Notes: generated from the sequence alone by a model not told the origin. A stretch of DNA of 41,223 bases from an uncultured Bacteroidia bacterium (GCA_902787095.1 CADAFC010000007.1:1-41223), one strand, 5' to 3'. Shown: positions 18,584 to 27,656, counted from the stretch's first letter. Program-made: numbers and translations.

Positions 18584-21079
18584 ATGGATAATAAAGTGAA
18601 CCCAGAGATAATACTCAGCGACATCATCGAAGCTGATACAGAATATATACCGCTGTTCTCGCCGGAAGACGAGCGGCGCATGAACGACGCACAACTGCCG
18701 GAGGAACTGCCAATTATGGCATTGCGTAACGCCGTGCTGTTCCCGGGCGTGGTCATCCCGATAACTGTCGGCAGAAATAAGACCATCCGTCTCGTGAAGG
18801 ACGCATATAAAAAAGGTATGGACATAGGCGTCATCACACAACGCGACGCCAATGTGGAGGATCCGCATCAGGCCGACCTCTTCGAGATCGGAACAATCGC
18901 TCAGGTGATGAAGACCTTACAGATGCCTGACGGAAACACAACCGTCATCATACAAGGCAAACGCCGCTTCAGACTGGAAGAGATTACCGAGACGGAGCCA
19001 TATCTCAAAGGACGTGTCACACCATTCGGTGGAAACCAGGTGGTGCCTCGCGACCGCCAGTTTAAGGCGTTGATACAGAGCGTCAAAGACATGGCGATGC
19101 AGATAGTGCAGAAGTCGGGAGCAGTGCCGTTTGAAGCCACTTTCGCCATCCGAAATATCGAGAGCCCTTGGTTTATGGTCAACTTCATAGGAAGCAACCT
19201 CGTGGCTAACATGGAAGACCGCCAGAAACTCTTGGAAATAGAAGATATTACAGAGTTCGCGACGGCATTGTTGGCACTTCTTACCAAAGAGATGCAGATG
19301 GTTGATCTGAAACATCAAATCCAAAGCAAGGTCAAGGAAGATATGGATAAGCAACAGCGTGAATATCTTCTGAATCAACAACTTAGGACCATCCAAGAGG
19401 AACTCGGAGGCACGCCAAACGAACAGGATGTGAAAGATCTGAAGGCTAAGGCGGCAAAGAAGAAATGGAGCAAGGAAGTGGCAGAGGTGTTTGAAAAAGA
19501 GCTCCAGAAACTGCAGCGTATGAATCCGCAAGCCGCCGATTACGGCGTACAGCATAACTATCTGGAATATCTTGTTGAGCTTCCTTGGAACGAATACACA
19601 AAGGATAATTTCGACCTCGAACACGCTCAGAAAGTCCTGGATAAAGACCACTTCGGACTTGAGAAAATCAAAGACAGGATAGTGGAGCATCTGGCGGTTC
19701 TGAAGCTGAAAAACGACATGAAAGCCCCTATTTTGTGCCTCGTCGGACCTCCTGGCGTGGGTAAGACCTCCCTTGGCAAGTCGATAGCTAAAGCATTGGG
19801 ACGCAAATACATACGCATGTCGTTGGGCGGCGTTCGCGACGAGTCGGAATTGCGCGGACACCGTAAGACATACATCGGCGCCATGCCTGGCAGAATCATT
19901 CAGAATCTGAAGAAAGCGAAGTCGTCGAACCCTGTCTTCGTGCTTGACGAGATAGACAAGGTGAGCGGCAACAACATCAACGGAGACCCGCAGGCCGCAT
20001 TGCTCGAAATCCTTGACCCTGAACAGAATAACACCTTCAACGACAACTTCATCGAGCTCGATTTCGACCTCTCGAAGGTGATGTTCATCGCCACGGCAAA
20101 CAACCTGCAGACAATACATCCTGCCTTGCGCGACCGTATGGAAATCATTGACCTGAACGGCTATCTGCGCGAGGAGAAATACGAGATTGCACGTCGCCAT
20201 CTCATCCCTAAACAGCTCAAGGAACACGGTCTGAAAACAAAAGACGTGGTGTTTCCTGATGATATAGTGTATAAAATAATCGACGACTACACTCGTGAAG
20301 CTGGCGTCCGTTCGCTGGAGCGCAAAATCGCCGACGTGATTCGCAAGAAGGCGAAAGCTATAGTGATTGGCGGCGATTATGAGAAGAAAGTCAGCGTTGA
20401 AGACCTGAAGAATGCCCTTGGCGTGCCTATGCATCATGATGAGGACGAGGTGAAACACACCATGCCTGGCGTCGCCATCGGATTGGCATGGACACCAGTA
20501 GGCGGCGAGATTCTGTCGATTGAGGTCAGCTTGAGCCGCGGTCACGGACATCTGAACATGACAGGCAACCTCGGCGACGTTATGAAAGAGTCGGCGACGA
20601 TAGCATACGAGTTTATTAAGGCGCACGCTAACCAGCTGAATATCAATCCGATAGTGTTTGAGGAATGGAATGTCCATATTCATGTTCCGGAGGGCGCCAC
20701 ACCTAAAGACGGACCATCAGCAGGTATCACCATGCTGACAGCGCTTACGTCGGCATTGACGCAGCGTCGTGTCAAGGACAATCTCGCGATGACAGGCGAA
20801 ATCACGCTTCGTGGCAGGGTGCTGCCAGTGGGAGGCATACAGGAGAAGATGCTGGCTGCCAAGCGCAACGACGTGACAAATGTCATTTTGTCACGTGACA
20901 ACGAGCGCGACTTCATGGATATTAAGAAGGAATACATCGAAGGATTGCAGTTCCATTTCGTCGACAACATGCTCGAGGTTCTGGACCTCGCATTGGAGAA
21001 GGAACAAGAAGTCAATTCATTGGATTACAATAAGTTCCTGGTGGATTCACACAAGAAAGTGGCTGGGTTTAAGGCGTAA
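18584..21079 (+). CDS. lon: ATP-dependent protease Lon (endopeptidase La)
   Basis: An 831-residue LonA protease, within the normal 780-830 range. The hexameric cytosolic enzyme degrades misfolded and regulatory proteins. Domains: an N-terminal substrate-binding domain (ELPIMALRNAVLFPGVVIPI near residue 39), a central coiled coil around residues 240-310, the AAA+ module with Walker A GPPGVGKTS near residue 387 and an acidic Walker B FVLDEIDK, and the C-terminal serine protease domain. The catalytic pair is Ser712 in KDGPSAGITM and Lys755 in GGIQEKMLAAKR. No domain is missing. It has its own promoter and is not part of an operon. Identification is certain. Confidence 0.98.
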   Translation: MDNKVNPEIILSDIIEADTEYIPLFSPEDERRMNDAQLPEELPIMALRNAVLFPGVVIPITVGRNKTIRLVKDAYKKGMDIGVITQRDANVEDPHQADLFEIGTIAQVMKTLQMPDGNTTVIIQGKRRFRLEEITETEPYLKGRVTPFGGNQVVPRDRQFKALIQSVKDMAMQIVQKSGAVPFEATFAIRNIESPWFMVNFIGSNLVANMEDRQKLLEIEDITEFATALLALLTKEMQMVDLKHQIQSKVKEDMDKQQREYLLNQQLRTIQEELGGTPNEQDVKDLKAKAAKKKWSKEVAEVFEKELQKLQRMNPQAADYGVQHNYLEYLVELPWNEYTKDNFDLEHAQKVLDKDHFGLEKIKDRIVEHLAVLKLKNDMKAPILCLVGPPGVGKTSLGKSIAKALGRKYIRMSLGGVRDESELRGHRKTYIGAMPGRIIQNLKKAKSSNPVFVLDEIDKVSGNNINGDPQAALLEILDPEQNNTFNDNFIELDFDLSKVMFIATANNLQTIHPALRDRMEIIDLNGYLREEKYEIARRHLIPKQLKEHGLKTKDVVFPDDIVYKIIDDYTREAGVRSLERKIADVIRKKAKAIVIGGDYEKKVSVEDLKNALGVPMHHDEDEVKHTMPGVAIGLAWTPVGGEILSIEVSLSRGHGHLNMTGNLGDVMKESATIAYEFIKAHANQLNINPIVFEEWNVHIHVPEGATPKDGPSAGITMLTALTSALTQRRVKDNLAMTGEITLRGRVLPVGGIQEKMLAAKRNDVTNVILSRDNERDFMDIKKEYIEGLQFHFVDNMLEVLDLALEKEQEVNSLDYNKFLVDSHKKVAGFKA

Positions 21080-21104
21080 AATATGATGACGAACAAATAA
21101 AGTG

Positions 21105-21134
21105 TTTGTCATTGTGAAAAAATATTTATCTTTG
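21105..21134 (+). promoter_or_regulatory. Promoter of the gene at 21162 (TTTG ... TATCTTTG)
   Basis: TTTG at 21105-21108 and TATCTTTGC at 21127 have an 18-nt spacer. The box lies inside a longer upstream frame, which fixes the start at 21162. Confidence 0.7.
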
Positions 21135-21161
21135 CCCAGTCTAACTAATACTTTTTTAACT

Positions 21162-21872
21162 ATGAAAAGATCTGCTAAAGTAATGACTGTTGTAATGCTA
21201 ATGACAGCGTTGGTTTTCACTGTAGGATGTAAAAAAGATAAGAATGATGTACCAGGCGGTGGAGGTGACGGTGCCGACACTCGTGAATACGTCGACCTCG
21301 GATTGCCGAGCGGTCTTTTGTGGGCTACTTGCAACATCGGTGCACAAACCCCAGAGGCCTACGGCAACTATTTTGCCTGGGGTGAGATCCAGCCTAAGAC
21401 CAATTACAAATGGAGCACATACAAGTACTGCAACGGTAGCTACAACACCATCACAAAATACTGCTATGACCCTCATTGCGGCTATGAAGGCTATACCGAC
21501 ACTTTGACTGTTCTGCTACCTGATGATGACGCCGCAGCAGTCATATGGGGTGACGGTTGGCGTATGCCTACCTATGAGGATTGGGACGAATTGCTCCAAA
21601 ATACAACTTTAACAAGGACGACCCAGAACGGCGTGAATGGTGTTTTGTTTACAGCCATAAATGATAGCACTAGTCTGTTCTTGCCTTGTGCCGGCTACTA
21701 CCTTGATGGCGACCTCATGTACGCTGGCGAAGAAGGTTACTATTGGTCGAGTTCTCTAAAAACTAATACCGCGTATGAGGCAAAGGCCCTCGTCATCTAT
21801 TCGGATTACTTTACCTACTCCAGCAGTCGCGATGCCGGCCAGTGTATCCGACCTGTGCGATCTGCCAGGTAG
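21162..21872 (+). CDS. Lipoprotein with a Fibrobacter succinogenes major paralogous domain
   Basis: A 236-residue protein with a lipoprotein signal peptide, MKRSAKVMTVVMLMTALVFTVGC, and the lipid-bearing cysteine at residue 23, followed by KKDKNDV and a glycine linker. The mature domain has the pattern DLGLPSGLLWATCNIGA, YFAWGE, WRMPTYEDWDELL and CIRPVR. This is the domain known from the large Fibrobacter succinogenes paralogous family (PF09603/TIGR02145). It is common in outer-membrane or surface lipoproteins of Bacteroidota. Its function is unknown. No terminator is obvious after the stop, only a gap of repeat words before the convergent gene. Confidence 0.88.
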   Translation: MKRSAKVMTVVMLMTALVFTVGCKKDKNDVPGGGGDGADTREYVDLGLPSGLLWATCNIGAQTPEAYGNYFAWGEIQPKTNYKWSTYKYCNGSYNTITKYCYDPHCGYEGYTDTLTVLLPDDDAAAVIWGDGWRMPTYEDWDELLQNTTLTRTTQNGVNGVLFTAINDSTSLFLPCAGYYLDGDLMYAGEEGYYWSSSLKTNTAYEAKALVIYSDYFTYSSSRDAGQCIRPVRSAR

Positions 21873-21885
21873 TAATATCAGGCAC

Positions 21886-21918
21886 TATAATTCCTGTTAA
21901 TCCTGTAAATCCTGTCTG
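21886..21918. repeat. AATCCTGT word array overlapping the end of a gene
   Basis: Words AATTCCTGTT, AATCCTGTA, AATCCTGTC. The stop codon of the minus-strand gene at 21897 lies within the array, and the words encode its last residues (QDLQD). Confidence 0.8.
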
Positions 21919-22451
21919 AATAAAATCTTGTCGGAAGTGTAAACTTCTCCAGCTGTGGTCTGGATGACAGCTTCAAGTTTTAAGTCTGGGGTGTCTTTTG
22001 CGAGATATTCCAGGCTTTCCATTATCTCGTCGAGGTGGTAGCGGCGGGCGTGGGCACCACGGTATTTGCCGTTAGGCTCGAAGTCGCTGTCGATCTCGTC
22101 GTATTCGAGGCGGAAGAAGTCGGTGCCGTCGTCGAGAGGGTGGGAGAGCTTGAAAAATGGCTCCTCAAAAGAGATGTCGTAACTCTTTGAATACCTGAAG
22201 TTTACGTCTAAAACATAATAAGGCCACTCGGTGAGGATTTTCTTCGCCTCCATCTTGATTTGCACCTTGTGCGACGCCGCATCGGCAAGACTGTCAATCA
22301 CTTCCATCGGGAAGAGAGGCACGTTGGTGGCGTTGGAGCGCATGAAACTTAGCAGCTTGTCGCGGTTGTTCAATGGCACGATGATGGTGTTGTCGCCATA
22401 GTCGGTGATGACGAGGACTCCGCGGTCGCTTCTGATATTCCTTATGCGCAT
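21897..22451 (-). CDS. Conserved hypothetical protein
   Basis: A 184-residue cytosolic protein, no signal peptide. I choose the ATG at 22451 (MRIRNIRSDRGVLVITDYGDNT). A longer frame up to 22814 runs through the repetitive intergenic DNA, and a TATTTTTG promoter box lies between. The N-terminal half resembles a short basic domain followed by an NNRDKLLSFMRSN helix. The middle shows beta-rich segments (YYVLDVNFRYSKSYDISFEEPFFKL). No known motif. The C-terminal residues are encoded by a repeat word array. I do not recognise a family. Confidence 0.7.
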   Translation of the reverse strand: MRIRNIRSDRGVLVITDYGDNTIIVPLNNRDKLLSFMRSNATNVPLFPMEVIDSLADAASHKVQIKMEAKKILTEWPYYVLDVNFRYSKSYDISFEEPFFKLSHPLDDGTDFFRLEYDEIDSDFEPNGKYRGAHARRYHLDEIMESLEYLAKDTPDLKLEAVIQTTAGEVYTSDKILFRQDLQD

Positions 22452-22468
22452 TTCGTGAAAAATTTTTG

Positions 22469-22476
22469 CAAAAATA
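22469..22476 (-). promoter_or_regulatory. -7 box TATTTTTG for the gene ending at 21897
   Basis: On the minus strand TATTTTTGC, about 18 bases before the ATG at 22451. Confidence 0.65.
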
Positions 22477-22490
22477 AGGATTTTTTTAAT

Positions 22491-22498
22491 TACTTTTG
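22491..22498 (+). promoter_or_regulatory. -7 box TACTTTTG for the peptide-binding lipoprotein gene
   Basis: TACTTTTGC. It is divergent from the box at 22469. If used, the transcript carries a structured repeat leader of about 200 nt before the start at 22702. Confidence 0.55.
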
Positions 22499-22500
22499 CA

Positions 22501-22692
22501 GGAGATTTCTCCGTTACGCTTCGCTCCAGTCGAAATGACGGGAAAAAGGGGGCGCTCCAGTCGAAATGACGGGGAAAAAGGGGCGCTCCAGTCGAAATGA
22601 CGGATGGGAGCGTACGTCCAGTCGATAAGACAAGGTGTGAGTACGTCATTTCGACTGGAACGTAATGAAATGGAGTGGAATGGAGAAATCTC
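22501..22692. repeat. Palindromic GTCATTTCGA element, copy 2, with a tandem triplication
   Basis: The ends GGAGATTTCTCC (22501) and GGAGAAATCTCC (22681) are inverted. Inside, GCTCCAGTCGAAATGACG occurs three times at a 31-bp spacing (22523, 22554, 22585), with a complementary copy at 22644-22659. It lies between a promoter box and the start of a lipoprotein gene, so it may be a transcribed leader. Confidence 0.8.
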
Positions 22693-22701
22693 CGGCAAAA
22701 A

Positions 22702-24306
22702 ATGAAAAAGTTATTATTCATATTATTCGTTATTCTTCTCGCCTCGTGCGGAAAGAAAGACCCGGATGCTGACTTGAAGATTTTCAAGTACAACGAGGCG
22801 GCGGGAATCCTCACTTTGGACCCGATTTATGCCAAAGACCAGCCGCATATCTGGGCTTGTAACCAATTGTATAACAGCCTCGTGGCCTTCGACAACGAGA
22901 TGAACGTGATGCCGGCTGTGGCTAAGAGCTGGGACATCTCCGAAGACGGGAAAACATACACTTTCTTGCTTCGTGACGACGTGTTTTTCCACAACGACAG
23001 CTGTTTTAACGGACAGAGCAGGCGAGTTGTCGCTCAAGACTTTGAATATTCATTTAACAGGTTGATTGACAGGAAGTTAAGCTCGCCAGGCTCATGGATT
23101 TTTGCTCAGGTGAAACAAGATGACAGCGGATACGCATTCAAGGCGTTGAACGACTCGGTTTTTCAAGTGGAGTTGAAGGAGCCGTTTCCGGCGTTTCTCG
23201 GCATATTATCAATGACTTACGCCTCGGTGGTGCCGCATGAAGCGGTCGAGTTTTACGGTGAGGATTTCGGCAGGTATCCGGTGGGAACTGGTCCGTTCAA
23301 ATTTCAATATTGGAAAGAAGGAGTGCGCCTCGTGATGCGTAAAAATCCTGATTATTTCGAGTTTGAAAACGGTGAGCGTTTGCCATATCTTGACGCTGTT
23401 TCGGTGAGTTTTCTCATCGACAAGCAGGTGGCTTTCATGGAGTTTGTGAAAGGGAAAACCGATTTCATGTCGGGCGTCGATGCGCGTTACAAAGACGAGC
23501 TCCTGACTCGCGACGGCTTTTTGAGAAACAAATATGAGGACAAGTTTTATCTCATCCGCGAGCCTTATCTGAATACCGAATATCTTTCGTTTTACATTGA
23601 TACTCAAGAGGAAAGAACTGATAAAGAACGTGCTGTGGCGTTGCGTCAGGCGGTGAATTATTCCATCGACAGGGAGAAGATGCTGCGTTATTTGAGAAAC
23701 GGCATCGGGACGCCTGGAAACGGCGGAATCATCCCTGCTGGATTGCCGGGATACGATTCGCTGGGGCAGATAGGATACGCTTTCAATCAGCAGAAATCGT
23801 TCGAGATTATCGGGAAATATCATCTGCAAGGAAGCGAGATAAAGCTTTATACCACTAAGGATTACATCGATTTGGCTAAGTTTGTGCAGTCATCTGTGAC
23901 TGATGTAGGTCTGGTGTGCAAGGTCGAGGAGATGATGCCGGCGGCTTTGCGTGAGAAACGCGCCCAATGCAGCTTGCCGTTCTTCCGCTCGTCGTGGGTT
24001 GCCGACTATCCTGACGCGGAGAATTATCTCTCACTTTTCACGACCGAAAATTTCGCTCCGAAAGGTCCTAACTACACCCATTATTCAAACCTGAGATTTG
24101 ATGAGCTTTACGAGACCGCAATCTCCACCAACGACTTGAAAAAAAGAGCCGAAATATACCACGAAATGGACTCGCTGATGATGACCGAGGCACCGGTAGT
24201 GATACTGTTTTACGACGAGGTGCTGCGATTCGTCAACAAAAGGGTGTCTGGATTCGACGGGAACCCCGTGAATTTGCTGAATTTGAAGACGGTTAGAATC
24301 GATTGA
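22702..24306 (+). CDS. Oligopeptide-type ABC transporter substrate-binding lipoprotein (family 5)
   Basis: A 534-residue lipoprotein. The signal peptide MKKLLFILFVILLASC places the lipid-accepting cysteine at residue 16. The mature part matches family 5 solute-binding proteins (oligopeptide, dipeptide or nickel type): LDPIYAKDQPHIWACNQLYNSLV near residue 36, the WDISEDGKTYTFLLRDDVFFHN segment near residue 76, and YPVGTGPFKFQYWKEG near residue 193, all conserved in that fold. It has no permease or ATPase gene next to it; thrS follows. The partner may lie elsewhere, or the protein may bind peptides without transport. Start at 22702 is favoured over an upstream in-frame ATG at 22675, which lies inside the repeat element. 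Confidence 0.9.
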   Translation: MKKLLFILFVILLASCGKKDPDADLKIFKYNEAAGILTLDPIYAKDQPHIWACNQLYNSLVAFDNEMNVMPAVAKSWDISEDGKTYTFLLRDDVFFHNDSCFNGQSRRVVAQDFEYSFNRLIDRKLSSPGSWIFAQVKQDDSGYAFKALNDSVFQVELKEPFPAFLGILSMTYASVVPHEAVEFYGEDFGRYPVGTGPFKFQYWKEGVRLVMRKNPDYFEFENGERLPYLDAVSVSFLIDKQVAFMEFVKGKTDFMSGVDARYKDELLTRDGFLRNKYEDKFYLIREPYLNTEYLSFYIDTQEERTDKERAVALRQAVNYSIDREKMLRYLRNGIGTPGNGGIIPAGLPGYDSLGQIGYAFNQQKSFEIIGKYHLQGSEIKLYTTKDYIDLAKFVQSSVTDVGLVCKVEEMMPAALREKRAQCSLPFFRSSWVADYPDAENYLSLFTTENFAPKGPNYTHYSNLRFDELYETAISTNDLKKRAEIYHEMDSLMMTEAPVVILFYDEVLRFVNKRVSGFDGNPVNLLNLKTVRID

Positions 24307-24348
24307 AAAATTTTTGATAATCAGTGAATTTCGTGTTAAAAAATTTTG

Positions 24349-24356
24349 TAATTTTG
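24349..24356 (+). promoter_or_regulatory. -7 box TAATTTTG for thrS-infC-rpmI-rplT
   Basis: TAATTTTGC, 36 bases before the thrS ATG. No T-box or other long leader fits in the gap. Confidence 0.65.
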
Positions 24357-24384
24357 CAGCGCTTTTTGTGAAAATAATTTTGAT

Positions 24385-26328
24385 ATGATAAATATTACAT
24401 TTCCTGACGGTGGTGTCAGACAGTTTGAAGCGGGCGTAACGCCAATGGACATTGCTAAAAGCATCAGTGAAGGCTTGGCTCGCAACGTGTTGTCGGCAAA
24501 GGTGAACGACAAGATGTGGGATGCTCTTCGTCCGATTAACGAAGACGCTAATATTCAATTGTTTACATGGAACGACCCAGAAGGAAAAGCTACGGTTTGG
24601 CACTCATCGGCACACCTCATGGCAGAGGCTATCGAGCAGCTTTATAAGGGTGTGAAGTTCGGCATCGGTCCGGCTATCGAGAGCGGTTTTTACTATGACA
24701 TCGACACCGGTGACATGACATTGACTGAGGAAGACCTCGTGAAGATTGAGAACAAGATGCTCGAGCTCGCCAAGGAAAAACAGGCATTTGAGCGTGTGGA
24801 CGTGTGCAAGGCTGACGCTTTAAAATATTTCACAGAGAAAGGTGATGAGTACAAGGTGGAGCTTATCAATGAGCTTGAAGACGGTACCATAACATATTAT
24901 AAATCAGGAACTTTCACTGATTTGTGCCGCGGACCGCATATCCCGGACACATCGTGCATCAAGGCGGTGAAGCTGACATCTATCGCTGGCGCTTACTGGC
25001 GTGGCGACGAGAACCGCAAACAGCTGACACGTATCTACGGCATCACATTCCCAAAGAAGAAAGACCTCGAGGATTACCTCGTCCTTCTTGAGGAAGCGAA
25101 GAAACGCGACCACCGCAAACTCGGTCGTGAGCTTGAGCTTTTCATGTTCACCGACATGGTCGGCAAAGGTCTCCCGATGTGGCTCCCAAGAGGTACAGCT
25201 CTGCGTAACCGTCTCCAGGAATATCTCACAAAGATTCAGAAACACTATGGCTATGAGCAGGTTATCACTCCTCATATCGGAAACAAGAACCTTTACGTGA
25301 CATCAGGACACTGGGATCATTACGGCAAGGACAGTTTCCAGCCTATCACCACACCTGAGGAAGGCGAGGTTTATCTGCTGAAGCCTATGAACTGCCCTCA
25401 TCACTGCATGATTTACAAATGGCAGCCACGTTCTTACAAGGACCTCCCACTGCGCTTGGCAGAGTTCGGAACAGTATACCGTTACGAGCAGAGCGGTGAG
25501 TTGCACGGTTTGACACGTGTACGTTCGTTCACACAAGACGACGCTCACATCTTCTGCCGTCCTGACCAGGTGAAAGACGAGTTCCTCCGCGTGATGAACA
25601 TCATCGAAATCATCTTCAAGGCATTGAAGTTCGAAAACTTCGAGGCACAGATTTCACTTCGTGACCCTAACAACACCACAAAATACGTCGGTACAGACGA
25701 GAACTGGGAGAGAGCAGAACAGGCTATCAAGGAAGCATGCGCTGAGAAGGGGCTTCCGGCAAGAGAAGAGACAGGCGAGGCTGCATTCTATGGTCCTAAG
25801 TTGGACTTCATGGTGAAAGACGCCCTCGGCCGTCGTTGGCAGCTTGGCACCATCCAGGTTGACTACAACTTGCCAGAGCGTTTCGACCTCACATATATCG
25901 GCAAGGACAACGAAAAACACCGTCCTGTGATGATTCACAGAGCGCCATTCGGCTCGATGGAGCGTTTCGTGGCTGTGTTGCTCGAGCACTGCGCCGGCGA
26001 CTTCCCGTTGTGGCTCGCTCCAGACCAGGCCATCATCCTGCCTATCTCTGAGAAATATCAGGAATATGCGGAGAAGGTGTATGAGACACTGAAGAATGCT
26101 GAGGTCAGATGCTTGCTCGACGACAGAAGCGAGAAGATAGGCCGTAAGATCCGTGACGCCGAATTGAAGAAGATTCCTTACATGCTCATCGTGGGCGAGA
26201 AAGAAGAAGGCGAGGGCTTGGTGTCGGTGCGTAAGCGCGGTACTGGTGACCTCGGTTCGATGCCGGTTGCTGATTTCGCCAAGATGGTTGAGAATCAAGT
26301 AGCGGAAGAGCAAAAGGTTGAATATTAA
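24385..26328 (+). CDS. thrS: Threonine--tRNA ligase
   Basis: Charges tRNA-Thr with threonine and edits mischarged serine. The 647 residues are of normal length. Domains: a TGS domain (residues 1-60, [14 protein letters not shown]), an editing domain with [14 protein letters not shown] (HxxxH) near residue 73 and a later [12 protein letters not shown], then the class II catalytic core. Zinc ligands are visible as Cys in [10 protein letters not shown], His in TQDDAHIFC and His in [11 protein letters not shown]. The anticodon-binding domain follows ([14 protein letters not shown] to the end). It leads an operon with infC, rpmI and rplT, the classical order. Identification is certain. Confidence 0.98.
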   Translation: MINITFPDGGVRQFEAGVTPMDIAKSISEGLARNVLSAKVNDKMWDALRPINEDANIQLFTWNDPEGKATVWHSSAHLMAEAIEQLYKGVKFGIGPAIESGFYYDIDTGDMTLTEEDLVKIENKMLELAKEKQAFERVDVCKADALKYFTEKGDEYKVELINELEDGTITYYKSGTFTDLCRGPHIPDTSCIKAVKLTSIAGAYWRGDENRKQLTRIYGITFPKKKDLEDYLVLLEEAKKRDHRKLGRELELFMFTDMVGKGLPMWLPRGTALRNRLQEYLTKIQKHYGYEQVITPHIGNKNLYVTSGHWDHYGKDSFQPITTPEEGEVYLLKPMNCPHHCMIYKWQPRSYKDLPLRLAEFGTVYRYEQSGELHGLTRVRSFTQDDAHIFCRPDQVKDEFLRVMNIIEIIFKALKFENFEAQISLRDPNNTTKYVGTDENWERAEQAIKEACAEKGLPAREETGEAAFYGPKLDFMVKDALGRRWQLGTIQVDYNLPERFDLTYIGKDNEKHRPVMIHRAPFGSMERFVAVLLEHCAGDFPLWLAPDQAIILPISEKYQEYAEKVYETLKNAEVRCLLDDRSEKIGRKIRDAELKKIPYMLIVGEKEEGEGLVSVRKRGTGDLGSMPVADFAKMVENQVAEEQKVEY

Positions 26329-26362
26329 ATTTTGAATTTTAAATAGATTGTTAAATTAATAT

Positions 26363-26367
26363 AGGAG
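26363..26367 (+). promoter_or_regulatory. Shine-Dalgarno AGGAG that sets an AUA start for infC
   Basis: AGGAG stands nine bases before the ATA at 26377. It overlaps an in-frame TAG at 26362-26364, so the start must lie downstream. Confidence 0.75.
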
Positions 26368-26376
26368 ATACATACC

Positions 26377-26940
26377 ATAGCACTACCAGTAAACAACGGA
26401 GGCAATCAGAACAGACCTCCGAGAAGCAAGCAGAACGATGATCCGCACAGAATAAACAACAGGATCACGGCACCAATGGTGAGAGTCGTCGGCGAGGCCG
26501 GTGACAACGAGATACACCCGATTCGCGAGGCCATCAGAATGGCTGACGAGGCAGGTCTCGACTTAGTGGAGATTTCACCAAGCGCAAATCCACCGGTCTG
26601 TAAGATCATGGATTACAAGAAGTTCCTCTTCGACCAGAAGAAGAAACAGAAAGAAATCAAAGCTAAGGCTACCAAAGTGGTTATCAAGGAGTTACGTCTC
26701 GGTGCACAGATTGGCGACAGCGACTTTGAGTTCAAGTTGAACCACGCCAAGAAGTTCCTCGAGGACGGTGCTAAGGTGAAAGTCGATGTGTTCTTCCACG
26801 GACGTTCCATCGCCTACAAGGAGCAGGGAGAGCTGGTTTTGCTCAAGTTCGCTCAGGCTTTGGAGGATGTTGGCAAGGTTGAGTCGTTGCCGAAGCTCGA
26901 AGGAAAGCGCATGTTGATGATAATAGCTCCTAAGAAATAA
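26377..26940 (+). CDS. infC: Translation initiation factor IF-3 (AUA start)
   Basis: IF-3 keeps ribosomal subunits apart and checks the initiator codon. An ATG at 26476 would begin in the middle of the N-terminal domain and lose the HRINNRI strand that every IF-3 has. Between the in-frame TAG at 26362 and 26476 no ATG, GTG or TTG occurs in frame. AGGAG stands nine bases before ATA at 26377, giving a 187-residue protein, Met-ALPVNNGGNQNRPPR..., with the full RIN-x-RI domain, the EAIRMADEAGLDLVEISP helix, PPVCKIMDYKKF and the C-terminal domain. Rare non-AUG starts are well known for infC (AUU in E. coli), where they allow autoregulation. The protein identity is certain; AUA as start is inference. 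Confidence 0.9.
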   Translation: MALPVNNGGNQNRPPRSKQNDDPHRINNRITAPMVRVVGEAGDNEIHPIREAIRMADEAGLDLVEISPSANPPVCKIMDYKKFLFDQKKKQKEIKAKATKVVIKELRLGAQIGDSDFEFKLNHAKKFLEDGAKVKVDVFFHGRSIAYKEQGELVLLKFAQALEDVGKVESLPKLEGKRMLMIIAPKK

Positions 26941-26979
26941 GAAAGACACTCATTCATAACTTTAAAAAATAGTTTTAAA

Positions 26980-27174
26980 ATGCCTAAAATGAAAACAAAA
27001 TCCGCTGCCAAGAAACGTTTCAGAATCACTGGCACCGGTTTAGTCAAGAGAAAGCACGCTTATCACAGCCACATTTTGACAAAGAAGACCAACAAACGTA
27101 AACGCGCTTTAGGTCATCAGACAATTGTGGAGCAGGCCAACATGGCAGCAGTAAGAGAAATGCTTCTCATGTAA
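26980..27174 (+). CDS. rpmI: 50S ribosomal protein L35
   Basis: A 64-residue basic protein of the large subunit. It starts [20 protein letters not shown] and contains [21 protein letters not shown], the family signature. It lies 39 bases after infC and 86 bases before rplT, in the standard infC-rpmI-rplT order. No Shine-Dalgarno sequence is present. Identification is certain. Confidence 0.97.
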   Translation: MPKMKTKSAAKKRFRITGTGLVKRKHAYHSHILTKKTNKRKRALGHQTIVEQANMAAVREMLLM

Positions 27175-27196
27175 TCAACAAAATTGTTTAACTCTT

Positions 27197-27241
27197 GTAA
27201 GAGCGGAAGAAAGTTCCCGGACAGATGCGGGGCGCTCTTAC
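27197..27241 (+). promoter_or_regulatory. Stem-loop between rpmI and rplT, possible L20 autoregulatory site
   Basis: GTAAGAGCG (27197-27205) pairs perfectly with CGCTCTTAC (27233-27241). The loop contains CCCGG...CGGGG segments that could pair further. It ends 19 bases before the rplT start. L20 is known to repress its own operon by binding mRNA in other bacteria. The assignment here is inference from position. Confidence 0.5.
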
Positions 27242-27260
27242 GGAATAAAATTAGAAAATT

Positions 27261-27605
27261 ATGCCAAGATCAGTAAATGCAGTTGCTTCAAGAGCAAGAC
27301 GCAAAAAAGTATTAAAACAGACGAAGGGACAGTTCAGCGCACGTAAGAACGTCTGGACAGTGGCCAAGAACTCTTGGGAAAAGGGTTTGACCTACGCCTA
27401 TCGTGACAGAAAGGCCAAGAAACGTGATTTCAGAAGCCTTTGGATTGTACGTATCAACGCTGCCGCACACGAGTACGGTATGACATACAGTACATTCATG
27501 GGTAAGATTCATGCAGCCAACATCGACCTGAACCGCAAGGTTTTGGCCGACCTGGCTTTGAACAACCCGGAAGCTTTCAAAGCTATTGTTGAAAAAATAA
27601 AATAA
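27261..27605 (+). CDS. rplT: 50S ribosomal protein L20
   Basis: A 114-residue primary 23S rRNA-binding assembly protein. It opens [27 protein letters not shown] with the family's long basic N-terminal tail and contains [23 protein letters not shown] near residue 46. It is the last gene of the thrS operon, closed by a GC-rich terminator. An upstream hairpin may mediate autoregulation. Identification is certain. Confidence 0.97.
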   Translation: MPRSVNAVASRARRKKVLKQTKGQFSARKNVWTVAKNSWEKGLTYAYRDRKAKKRDFRSLWIVRINAAAHEYGMTYSTFMGKIHAANIDLNRKVLADLALNNPEAFKAIVEKIK

Positions 27606-27630
27606 TGTTTTCAAAGAATGAGTGGTAAAG

Positions 27631-27656
27631 AAAGCCCGCCGTGAGGCGGGCTTTCT
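27631..27656. terminator. Intrinsic terminator after rplT
   Basis: The stem AAAGCCCGCC/GGCGGGCTTT has a GTGA loop. It closes the thrS operon and meets the convergent DUF4301 gene. Confidence 0.85.

Noticed and set aside
18917..20683. Long minus-strand frame of 588 codons opposite lon
   Set aside because: The composition is that of an antisense shadow (many His, Val, Phe), and lon is unmistakable on the other strand.
21897..22814. A 305-residue form of the hypothetical protein
   Set aside because: The extra N-terminal part is translated repeat DNA, and a promoter box lies between it and the ATG at 22451.
26476..26478. ATG as the start of infC
   Set aside because: It would remove the HRINNRI part of the conserved N-terminal domain, and it has no ribosome binding site; ATA at 26377 fits better.
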